From positions 45,737-109,736 of the forward strand of contig JAFXGV010000052.1 in the NCBI GenBank assembly GCA_017536765.1: a stretch of DNA of 64,000 bases. The letters are read 5' to 3'. The notes below the pieces were generated by a model that made no database searches, was not told the origin of the DNA, and saw only the letters and a list, made by a program, of their open reading frames with translations. Source of the stretch: Bacteroidaceae bacterium (GTDB lineage: Bacteria > Bacteroidota > Bacteroidia > Bacteroidales > Bacteroidaceae). Each line of letters opens with the position of its first letter. Position 1 is the stretch's first letter. Positions 37,687 to 45,380 of the stretch are shown one piece after another. A program made the translations under genes and the position numbers.

Positions 37687-37909
37687 ATAATTTAATGTTA
37701 TATAATGCTTGACGTGGTTCTGTTGAGAACCGAAAAACTGTTGCACACTAAACTTCGTAAAGAAGCAAAACGTTGTTTACTAAATTTCTTTCCCATTTTT
37801 TGTTCATTTTGTTATACATATTAAGAATTTTATTGTAATTTTGTAATAAAATATTGCCTTTTAGGAGTAAAAAATCTTAAAAGCGGCGCAAATATAAGAA
37901 CAAAGCGTA

Positions 37910-37956
37910 AAATATCAAGATAAATAAGAATAATAAACCTAAAATTCTTGATATTT
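37910..37956. promoter_or_regulatory. Inverted repeat upstream of the S24-like regulator
   Basis: AAATATCAAGA (37910-37920) and TCTTGATATTT (37946-37956) are perfect inverted 11-mers, with AAGAAT/ATTCTT nested inside. The repeat ends 23 bp before the regulator start, a natural place for autoregulation by a dimeric HTH protein. The rest of 37687-37979 is very AT-rich and shows no gene. Confidence 0.5.
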
Positions 37957-37979
37957 ATAATAATTCTAAATAATATATT

Positions 37980-38666
37980 ATGCAACTAAATGTGCAACAA
38001 CGACTTGTAGAATTCATAGAATATAAGAATTTAAGCAAAAATGCTTTTGAATCGATATGTGGTCTGTCTAAAAGGTATGTAAGTAACCTGAAAGGCGTTC
38101 CCGGGCAGCGTGTGATTAAGAAAATAGGTCTTAATTTTCCTGAGTTGAGCCTCTCTTGGCTCATCAGTGGTGAGGGTGAGATGATAAAAAGCGTAAAAAA
38201 CGAGGCGGAAGTGGAGGAACCTGTTTTTGTTGAGGCTGAAGCTATTGATATTGAGAGTGCGTGTGCGCCCATTTTGCCAACAATCATTGCCAACCGCGCC
38301 GATGTAGATATACTCGACTACATTCATAAGAATGCCAATGATGTAGAGCGCTCGCGTTTAATAGTGCTGGATACTCCAATAGATTTGTGGCATATGGTGC
38401 GCGACGAGTCGCTTATGCCCGCTTTCCGCATAGGTGATAAGGTGGCTCTGCTTGCCTATCAAAAAGGTGAGGAAAAGATAATACCCGGGAAATTGTATGC
38501 AATAGATACTACTTGTAACGGGCTTATTTTGCGAAAACTTTACCCCCAAGAGGGCGGTTATGTGGCACGTTCGTTTAACGAAGATGCCTATCCCGATTTT
38601 TTTATAGCCAATTCCGATATAATACGAATATACAGAGTGGTTTTTATGGGGCGCAGCATTGTGTGA
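37980..38666 (+). CDS. HTH transcriptional regulator with S24/LexA-like C-terminal domain
   Basis: A 228-residue protein: an N-terminal HTH (QQRLVEFIEYKNLSKNAFESICGLSKRYVSNL) and a C-terminal S24-like beta domain (residues 135-228). The nucleophile Ser is present (S144 in DESLMPAFRIGD), but the position of the catalytic Lys reads LILRKL, so Arg185 probably replaces it; self-cleavage is therefore doubtful, as in other Bacteroidetes members. It may regulate itself or the metal-efflux genes downstream. The gene is followed by a hairpin at 38732-38768. Confidence 0.8.
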   Translation: MQLNVQQRLVEFIEYKNLSKNAFESICGLSKRYVSNLKGVPGQRVIKKIGLNFPELSLSWLISGEGEMIKSVKNEAEVEEPVFVEAEAIDIESACAPILPTIIANRADVDILDYIHKNANDVERSRLIVLDTPIDLWHMVRDESLMPAFRIGDKVALLAYQKGEEKIIPGKLYAIDTTCNGLILRKLYPQEGGYVARSFNEDAYPDFFIANSDIIRIYRVVFMGRSIV

Positions 38667-38731
38667 TGCCCTTGTTCTTGCAGGTACAGCAATTTTCTGC
38701 AACTTATTTGCAAAAGAGATATATTATTTTT

Positions 38732-38768
38732 GCATTGTAGTTTGGAGCAGTACTCCAAATTGCAATGC
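38732..38768 (+). terminator. Terminator-like hairpin in the leader of the metal-efflux operon
   Basis: A 16-bp stem (38732-38747 with 38753-38768) has a CAGTA loop; its only two non-Watson-Crick positions are G-U pairs in RNA. TTTTTATTTAT follows directly, so it is a good intrinsic terminator for the regulator gene. A TATTTTTG -7-like box (38725-38732) touches its left arm, so the hairpin may instead open the efflux transcript as an attenuator. Confidence 0.7.
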
Positions 38769-38799
38769 TTTTTATTTATACAGCAATATAAACGTAGTT

Positions 38800-40359
38800 A
38801 TGAAAAACATACTCTTTGCGGCAGCATTGCTTGCCTTGCTTGGCTGTGCGGAACACAGCCGCCAACACGAGGCGCACGAGCACGACCACCCCGTGCTGAG
38901 CGCTACAAAGTACAGCTCCTCGGTGGAACTGTTTGTGCAGTACGATGAATTAGTGGCAGGCCACAATGCTTCGGCGGTGGCATACGTTACCGAGTTGCCC
39001 TCGTTCAAGCCCTTCGATGGCGGCGCCATAGGTGTTGCGCTCAAGGCGGGTGGCAATAATATAACAATGAACGTGGAGCCGCAAAGCAAAGGTGTTTACA
39101 GTTTCACGCTATCGCCCACCGAGGCTGCAGTGGGCAATCTTGTATTCACAATAGGCGGGCAGGAGTATCCTGTTCACGTTCACGTGGGTTGCGGGCATAA
39201 CCACGAGCACAATGAGCACGTTCACAACCACGGCGATGCCCACGCGCCCGCTGCTCACGAGGAACATTCTCACAACGACCACGCTCACGGCGAGCACTCG
39301 CACAGCCAGGAAGCCGCAGCCCATTCTCACGAAAACAATATATCCTTCAGCAAGGAGCAGAGTTGGAAAATAGATTTTGCAACAGCCGCGGCAACCACAA
39401 GTACATTTGCGGGCGCTGTTAAGGTGGCAGCGCAGGTAACCGCCACCCCCGATAATTTCACTACCCTTGTGGCGTCGGCAAGCGGCAAAGTGCAGTTTGC
39501 CGGAAACGTGGTTGCAGGCAAGGCTGTGCGTGCGGGTGAGCAGCTGTTTGTGTTGCAGGGTGGCGATGTTACCGACAACGACGCCTCCGTTAAGTTCGCC
39601 GCTGCCGAGAGCAACTACACTGTGGCAAAGAACGATTTTGAGCGTATGTCGGCTCTTTACAAAGAAAATATAGTTTCTCGCCGCGACTACGAGGCTGCCG
39701 AGGCTGCATACAAGCAGGCATCTGCCGTCTATGAGAGTATGAAACGCAGCTACTCGGCAGGCGAGGTGTCTATAAAATCCTCTATTGCCGGTTATGTGGC
39801 ATCACTGCTTGTGGCCAATGGCGACTATGTGCAGGCGGGTACTCCGCTTGCGGTGATACAGCGCGACGGCGATATGAATATCTCGGCCGAGCTGCCTGTA
39901 CGCTATGCCTCTATGCTCAAGAATGTTACAACCATAAATGTGGAGTTGCCCTGTGGCAAGGTGTATGCAATGAATGAAATTGGTGCCCGCCTCACGGCTG
40001 TGGGCTCGTCGGTTAACAGCTGTGCAATGGTGCCGGTTACCGTTACCGCGCGCCACACAGGCGATGTACTTGCGGGCAGCATAGTAACCCTGCACTTGGC
40101 TGCCGAGGGCGGTGCCGCCCACGTTGTTGTGCCCCGCACGGCATTGGTCGAGGAGATGGGCAATTTCTTTGTCTTTGTGCAACACACCCCCATATCTTTT
40201 GAAAAACGCGAGGTACAGGTGGGCGCCACCGATGGTGTGCAGGTGCAGCTGCTCAAGGGTGTGAAGGCCGGCGAGCGTGTGGTTACAAAGGGTGGAGTAT
40301 CGCTTAAACTGTCGCAGGGCGCTGCTGCGCTCGACCCCCACGCAGGGCACGTTCATTAA
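38800..40359 (+). CDS. RND efflux periplasmic adaptor, CzcB/CusB type, His-rich lipoprotein
   Basis: A 519-residue lipoprotein (signal LFAAALLALLGC, lipid Cys16). Residues 126-177 contain 18 His in 52 positions, a strong metal-binding stretch, in addition to HEAHEHDH at 23-30. The rest is a membrane-fusion protein: barrel-sandwich (AGKAVRAGEQLFVLQGGDV), helical hairpin and beta-barrel (AQVTATPDNFTTLVASASGKVQF, AGTPLAVIQRDGDMNISAELP). The ATG at 38800 gives the lipoprotein signal. It is 14 bp upstream of the RND permease; no TolC gene follows directly. Divalent cation export (Co/Zn/Cd or Cu/Ag) is inferred. Confidence 0.9.
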   Translation: MKNILFAAALLALLGCAEHSRQHEAHEHDHPVLSATKYSSSVELFVQYDELVAGHNASAVAYVTELPSFKPFDGGAIGVALKAGGNNITMNVEPQSKGVYSFTLSPTEAAVGNLVFTIGGQEYPVHVHVGCGHNHEHNEHVHNHGDAHAPAAHEEHSHNDHAHGEHSHSQEAAAHSHENNISFSKEQSWKIDFATAAATTSTFAGAVKVAAQVTATPDNFTTLVASASGKVQFAGNVVAGKAVRAGEQLFVLQGGDVTDNDASVKFAAAESNYTVAKNDFERMSALYKENIVSRRDYEAAEAAYKQASAVYESMKRSYSAGEVSIKSSIAGYVASLLVANGDYVQAGTPLAVIQRDGDMNISAELPVRYASMLKNVTTINVELPCGKVYAMNEIGARLTAVGSSVNSCAMVPVTVTARHTGDVLAGSIVTLHLAAEGGAAHVVVPRTALVEEMGNFFVFVQHTPISFEKREVQVGATDGVQVQLLKGVKAGERVVTKGGVSLKLSQGAAALDPHAGHVH

Positions 40360-40373
40360 AAACAGAGGGTATT

Positions 40374-43300
40374 ATGCTTAACAGAATAATAAAATTTTCG
40401 CTTAACAACAAACTGCCGCTGCTGTTGGCTGTGGTGCTCACGGTTATTGGCGGCATATATGCGGCACGAAACATAGAGGTAGATGTATTCCCCGACCTCA
40501 CTATGCCCACCGTGGTTATCCTCACCGATGCCGCCGATATGGCCCCCGAGGAGATTGAGCGTCTTGTAACCTTCCCTATTGAAACGGCTGTGAACGGTGC
40601 CACCAATGTGCGCCGTGTGCGTTCATCGTCGTCGCAGGGCTTCTCCTTTGTGTGGGTGGAATTCGATTGGGGTATGGATATATACAAGGCTCGTCAAATC
40701 ATCAGCGAGAAGATGAGCCTCTTGTCGGGGCAGCTGCCCGACGGTATTGTGCCGGTGCTTGCTCCGCAGTCGAGCGTTATGGGCGAGATTATGTTCATAG
40801 GTATGCGCGCCCGCACCACCTCTATGATGGAGCTGCGCACCCTTGCCGAGTGGGTTGTGAAGCCTGCAATTCTTGCCACGGGCGGTGTGTCGCAGGTGAC
40901 AATCATAGGCGGCGATTACAAGCAGTATCAGGTGCTTGCCAGCCCCGTGAAGATGGATATGTATGGCGTTACAATGCCCGAGCTCGAGGCTGCCGTGGCG
41001 GCTATGAGCGTGAACACCGGTGCCGGTGTGGTGCGCGACTTTGGCAACGAATACAACCTGCGCAGTATGGGGCGCACCAACGATGTGAACGAGCTTGGCA
41101 ACACCCTTGTGAAGATGAACGGCGATGCTCCCGTGCGTGTGGCCGATGTGGCCGATGTGGTGGTGGCTCCCGCAGTGAAGCAGGGCTATGCAGCGCAGAA
41201 TGGCGAACCATCTATAATTCTTTCAATATCCAAGCAACCCGGTATAAACACACTTAGCGTAACACAGAACATTGAGCGTAACCTCGAGAGCATTGCAAAA
41301 TCGCTGCCGGCCGATGTGTCGCTCGATACCAAAATCTTCCGCCAGGCCGACTATATACAGGCATCGGTGAATAATGTGGGGCAATCGCTCATCGAGGGTG
41401 CCATTTGCGTTATATTGGTGCTTTTCCTCTTCCTCACAAGTATGCGCACCACGGTGATTTCTATTTTGGCAATTCCATTGTCGCTGCTTGGCACGGTTAT
41501 TGTGCTATACCTTGTGGGTATGGATATAAACACTATGACACTGGGCGGTATGTGCATTGCCATAGGCTCGTTGGTCGATGATGCCATAATCGATGTGGAG
41601 AATGTGTATAAACGCCTGCGTCAGAACCGCTTGTTACCCGATGGTGAACGCCGTTCGGCCTTCACGGTGGTCTATGAGGCTTCGTCTGAAATACGTGCTT
41701 CCATAATACACGCCACCCTTATAATAATAGTTACATTTATGCCGCTCTTCTTCTTGAGCGGCCTCGAGGGGCGTATGCTCAAACCGCTTGGCATCGCCTA
41801 TATCGTGGCGCTGCTTATGTCGCTGTTGGTGGCAATGACCGTTACCCCCTTGCTGTGCAAAATAATGCTTTCGGGCGACGCCTATCTGTGCAAGGCCGAA
41901 AAGAAAAACTGGGTTGACAGGTGGTTGCTCACAAGCTATTCGCAGTCGCTTGGCAAGGCTATTGCCAATTCCAAAAAGATTATAGTGTCGTTGGTTCTCC
42001 TGTTTGTGCTGTGCCTGCTGCTGTTTGCGGGTATGGGCCGTAGCTTTTTGCCCGAGTTCAATGAAAAGGCACTTACCATTGCGGCCGTGTCGCGCCCGGG
42101 TGTATCGCTCGAGGAGTCCAACCGCATAGGTGCGCTCATAGAAAAGGAGCTGTTGCAGATACCCGAGGTCACCGGTACAGCCCGCCGCACAGGCCGTGGC
42201 GAGCTCGACGAGCATTCGCAAACCTCCAACGGTGCCGAGATTGATGTGAATTTCGAACTTGGCGAGCGCAGCAAGGCCGAATTCTTGCACGATGTGCGCA
42301 GCCGCTTAGCCACAATCCCCGGGGTGGTTACATCGGTGGGGCAGCCTTTGGAGCACCGCATAGACCATATGGTGTCGGGCACACAGGCCGACTTGGCGAT
42401 AAAAATCTTCGGCCCCGACCTGAGTACTCTTTTCCGCACCGGCACCGAGATAAAATCGCTGCTTGCAGCCTTCCCGCAGGTGGTGGATATAAATGTGGAG
42501 CAGCAGGTTGAAACACCGCAGTTGCAGGTGCGCGCCCGCCGCGACAGGCTCGCCTATTATGGCGTTACTATGGAGCAGTTCAACAGCTTTGTGCAGGCTG
42601 CTTTCCCGGGTAAAAAGCTGGGTACGGTGTACGAGGGTGAGCGCTCTTTCGACCTCATAATACGTCTTAACAAGGATTACACCGAGAGTATCGACGGTGT
42701 AAAGAATGCGCTTATAGATACCCCGCAGGGCAAGGTGGCGCTTACCGAGGTTGCCGATGTGGTGTCGGTGGGTGGCCCGGGCAGCATAAGCCGTGAGAAT
42801 GTGCAGCGCAAGGTGGTGGTGTCGGCCAACATCACGGGTGGCGACGTTGCAGGCACCGTGGAGCGCATAGAAAAATATCTTGAAAAGGAGTTGCCGCTCG
42901 ACGAGGGTTACCGCTTGGAGTATGGCGGGCAGTTCGAGAGTGCCGCATCGGCTTCGCGCACGCTGTGGCTCACAACAGCTGTTGCCGTGCTTGTGGTATT
43001 TGTGCTACTCTACGGCGAGTTCAAGAATACCACTTTGTCGCTCACGGTGCTCATAAATCTGCCGCTTGCCCTCATTGGCGGTATCATAGCCACATATATA
43101 TCTTCGGGGGTTATGAGTATCCCCGCAATAATAGGCCTTATCACACTGTTTGGTATAGCCACGCGCAACGGCATTCTGCTTGTGTCGCGTTACCAGCATC
43201 TGCGTGCTGCGGGTATGGGGCTCGATGAGGCTGTGCTCGCGGGCTCGGCTGACCGTCTGACACCTATTCTTATGACCGCCTTTACATCGGCACTTGCACT

Positions 43301-43454
43301 TATTCCTATGATTCTTGCGGGCGACAAGAGCGGCAACGAGATTCAGAGCCCTATGGCCGTGGTGGTGCTTGGCGGCCTTTTGTCATCGACCTTCCTCAAT
43401 GTGTATGTGATACCCATTGTCTATCGTTGGGTGGTGCGCAAGGGCTGGGCGTAG
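40374..43454 (+). CDS. RND efflux permease, CusA/CzcA family
   Basis: A 1026-residue inner-membrane proton antiporter with the 12-helix RND layout and two large periplasmic loops. NIEVDVFPDLTMPTVVILTDAADMAPEEIERLV is the HME-subfamily start (key part DVFPDL), and helix 4 carries the charged relay GSLVDDAIIDVENVYKRL. With the His-rich adaptor it should export heavy-metal cations; however, the methionine pairs typical of CusA were not located, so the metal is undetermined. It ends 6 bp from the convergent histidine kinase. Confidence 0.92.
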   Translation: MLNRIIKFSLNNKLPLLLAVVLTVIGGIYAARNIEVDVFPDLTMPTVVILTDAADMAPEEIERLVTFPIETAVNGATNVRRVRSSSSQGFSFVWVEFDWGMDIYKARQIISEKMSLLSGQLPDGIVPVLAPQSSVMGEIMFIGMRARTTSMMELRTLAEWVVKPAILATGGVSQVTIIGGDYKQYQVLASPVKMDMYGVTMPELEAAVAAMSVNTGAGVVRDFGNEYNLRSMGRTNDVNELGNTLVKMNGDAPVRVADVADVVVAPAVKQGYAAQNGEPSIILSISKQPGINTLSVTQNIERNLESIAKSLPADVSLDTKIFRQADYIQASVNNVGQSLIEGAICVILVLFLFLTSMRTTVISILAIPLSLLGTVIVLYLVGMDINTMTLGGMCIAIGSLVDDAIIDVENVYKRLRQNRLLPDGERRSAFTVVYEASSEIRASIIHATLIIIVTFMPLFFLSGLEGRMLKPLGIAYIVALLMSLLVAMTVTPLLCKIMLSGDAYLCKAEKKNWVDRWLLTSYSQSLGKAIANSKKIIVSLVLLFVLCLLLFAGMGRSFLPEFNEKALTIAAVSRPGVSLEESNRIGALIEKELLQIPEVTGTARRTGRGELDEHSQTSNGAEIDVNFELGERSKAEFLHDVRSRLATIPGVVTSVGQPLEHRIDHMVSGTQADLAIKIFGPDLSTLFRTGTEIKSLLAAFPQVVDINVEQQVETPQLQVRARRDRLAYYGVTMEQFNSFVQAAFPGKKLGTVYEGERSFDLIIRLNKDYTESIDGVKNALIDTPQGKVALTEVADVVSVGGPGSISRENVQRKVVVSANITGGDVAGTVERIEKYLEKELPLDEGYRLEYGGQFESAASASRTLWLTTAVAVLVVFVLLYGEFKNTTLSLTVLINLPLALIGGIIATYISSGVMSIPAIIGLITLFGIATRNGILLVSRYQHLRAAGMGLDEAVLAGSADRLTPILMTAFTSALALIPMILAGDKSGNEIQSPMAVVVLGGLLSSTFLNVYVIPIVYRWVVRKGWA

Positions 43455-43460
43455 TCTCCT

Positions 43461-44426
43461 CTAAAATTGCAGAATAAAGATTGTGTTTCCTGCGCGGGTT
43501 GAGAGAACTTTCAAATCTCCACCGTGCAGGAACATTATTTGTCGCGAAAGCGGTAGCCCTATGCCTGTGCCACCGCTCTTGGTGGAGTAGAAGGGCTCGA
43601 ATATATGCTCAATGTGTTCATCGGCTATTCCGGGGCCGTTGTCCCTGACGGTAATGTAAACCTTTCCCTCCGACGACGATGCGAGCACCTCTATTTTGCC
43701 ATTCTGCTCTCCATCGAGCGCGTGGAAACTATTGCGCAACAGGTTCACAAGTACCAATATAAGCTGGTTTGCATCGGCCTTTATCACAAGCTCTTGCGGT
43801 GCCGTGAATTGCAGGCTGCACTTCCCCTTTTCGTCGCGTAGCAGGTGAGCGAGTCTTTTGAACAGTGCGCTTGCGTTTACATCAGCGATTTTGGGCGCAG
43901 GTATATTGGAGAGACGGTGAAATGCGTTCACAAAATCGTTTACAGCCACTGCCTGGCTGTGGATTATCTGCATATTTTCGGCTATGTTTTCTTCCACATT
44001 GCCGCCGTGGCCCGATAGTGATATTATTGGTGCGAGCGAGTTGCGCAGTTCGTGCGACATCACCCGCATTATACGCTCGTTGTAGGCAAGTGTTCTCCCC
44101 AGCGCTTCGCGTTCGCGGCTGCTCTTTTGCAGGGTATCGTTCATTTTATCGCCCAATGCTCCTAACAGCAGGTCGTTATTCCCGATAAAATAGCTGTTAT
44201 GCTCTTTGGCCTGTATGCAATCGGTAAAGCGGTGCGCTATTTTTATGGGGTGACGTATTAGTTTTACAATGAGCAGCAGGGCGGCGGCAATGGCAATATA
44301 TGCAATTATGGAGAGGCGGTAGTCGCTGTTGTTTATGTAAAAGGCTGTTGCCGCTCCACTGCCGGCAATCAACAGCAGAATGGCGGCTACCCACATCTTT
44401 GTATAGTGCTTGTTAATAGAGTTCAT
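43461..44426 (-). CDS. Membrane sensor histidine kinase
   Basis: A 321-residue kinase: two N-terminal membrane helices (MWVAAILLLIAGSGAATAFY and IIAYIAIAAALLLIVKLI) with almost no periplasmic loop, a HisKA-like segment with His125 in VMSHELRNSLAPI, and an ATPase domain with N box LVNLLRNSFHAL, G1 DNGPGIADE and G2 GTGIGLPLS. It probably senses a membrane signal or works inside the bilayer. It overlaps the response-regulator gene by 14 bp. Together they most likely control the divergent TolC/ABC export operon, as related pairs do in Bacteroidales. Confidence 0.92.
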   Translation of the reverse strand: MNSINKHYTKMWVAAILLLIAGSGAATAFYINNSDYRLSIIAYIAIAAALLLIVKLIRHPIKIAHRFTDCIQAKEHNSYFIGNNDLLLGALGDKMNDTLQKSSREREALGRTLAYNERIMRVMSHELRNSLAPIISLSGHGGNVEENIAENMQIIHSQAVAVNDFVNAFHRLSNIPAPKIADVNASALFKRLAHLLRDEKGKCSLQFTAPQELVIKADANQLILVLVNLLRNSFHALDGEQNGKIEVLASSSEGKVYITVRDNGPGIADEHIEHIFEPFYSTKSGGTGIGLPLSRQIMFLHGGDLKVLSTRAGNTIFILQF

Positions 44427-45213
44427 AGCGTTTCATCTTGTTGTAGAGTGTTTGCCGGCTTATTCCAAGCATTTGCGCTGCCATTACAAGGTTGTGCCCC
44501 GTGGCTTTGAGTGTGGAGCGGATAAGCCTCTTCTCGGTCTCCTCTATTGTTATTGTGTGCGGCGTGTGTGGTTTGCCTCTTGTTATGTCAAGGGCCTCCC
44601 AAGTGTCGTTGTCGCACCATAGAATGGTACGTTCTATGGTATCTTCCAACAGGCTTATATCGCCCTCGGCAGCTATTACCATAAGCTCGTTCATTGCACC
44701 CTCGCTTATTACAGGCACTGGCTTTGCGTATGTGGTGGCATTACGTTGCACAAGTGAATGTATGAGCGGCCCTGCAATGTACCGCTCTTCGTTGGTGTTG
44801 CTTGCGGGGTTCATCGCTTGTCGGCGTTTGGCTATGGCATCGCTCATTATCTCCACAAGCCGCCTGTTGTCCCACGGTTTTTGAACAAAATCGTCGGCAC
44901 CCTCCTTGAGGGCCTGCACCGCAAGTTCTATATTGCCAAATGCGGTTATGAGTACCACCGATGGCGGGTTGCTTAATGCACTCTCCTTTTTAATGCGTTT
45001 TAGCCAATAGAGCCCACCGTCGCCGTTGAGTTTTCCGCTACCGAAATTCATATCTAATAGAACGGCATCCACATCCTCCCTTGCTATAAGTGCAGGGATT
45101 AAATCGGGGTTAAGCGTTGCGACAACTGCTTTTATCTCCTTGCTCAAAACGGCGTGCAGTGCTTGCAGTACTGCCTTGTTGTCATCTACTATTATTATCT
45201 TGGCATCTATCAT
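44413..45213 (-). CDS. NtrC-type response regulator lacking the AAA+ core
   Basis: A 266-residue protein. Residues 1-125 form a receiver domain with DD at 10-11, phospho-acceptor Asp54 (VLLDMNF), Thr90 and Lys112 (VQKPW). Residues 225-266 are a Fis-type HTH (NLVMAAQMLGISRQTLYNKMKRY). Between them, residues 168-200 (VISEGAMNELMV...LEDTIERTIL) resemble the lid of sigma-54 activators (…EALELL…NVIERAVIL), but Walker A, GAFTGA and Walker B are all absent, and the PGNVREL element is degenerate. It can bind DNA but not activate sigma-54 polymerase. Start at 45213 fits MIDAKIIIVDDN. Confidence 0.88.
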   Translation of the reverse strand: MIDAKIIIVDDNKAVLQALHAVLSKEIKAVVATLNPDLIPALIAREDVDAVLLDMNFGSGKLNGDGGLYWLKRIKKESALSNPPSVVLITAFGNIELAVQALKEGADDFVQKPWDNRRLVEIMSDAIAKRRQAMNPASNTNEERYIAGPLIHSLVQRNATTYAKPVPVISEGAMNELMVIAAEGDISLLEDTIERTILWCDNDTWEALDITRGKPHTPHTITIEETEKRLIRSTLKATGHNLVMAAQMLGISRQTLYNKMKRYELY

Positions 45214-45330
45214 AGCATTGCAAATATAACCTATTTCTTTTACAATGTGGTTTTTTATAGCTGTTCGCAATCTATTTTGTCAAAAAAGTGGACAATCTCA
45301 GCCTTGTGCAGTCTGTTTTCTCAAAAAGAC

Positions 45331-45362
45331 GTTGCAGCGGTTTGTTCCACCGCATACTTTTG
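45331..45362 (+). promoter_or_regulatory. Housekeeping-type promoter of the TolC export operon with internal inverted repeat
   Basis: GTTG (45331-45334), a 20-bp spacer and TACTTTTG (45355-45362) match the Bacteroidetes primary-sigma consensus, 18 bp before the TolC-like start. GCGGT (45337-45341) and ACCGC (45349-45353) form an inverted repeat inside the spacer. Further upstream TTGTC/GACAA (45277-45281, 45291-45295) is another possible regulator site. No sigma-54 -24/-12 pair was found. Confidence 0.68.
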
Positions 45363-45380
45363 CCGGCAAACAACAGAGGT

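Noticed and set aside
39180..39340. Tandem-like CAC/CAT-rich tract suggesting a CRISPR or microsatellite
   Set aside because: The tract simply encodes the His-rich domain of the efflux adaptor; no regular spacers or fixed repeat unit. No CRISPR array was seen anywhere in the window.
45214..45380. Sigma-54 (-24/-12) promoter for the TolC operon
   Set aside because: Sought because an NtrC-type regulator is adjacent, but no TGGCAC-N5-TTGC pattern with correct spacing was found on the plus strand.
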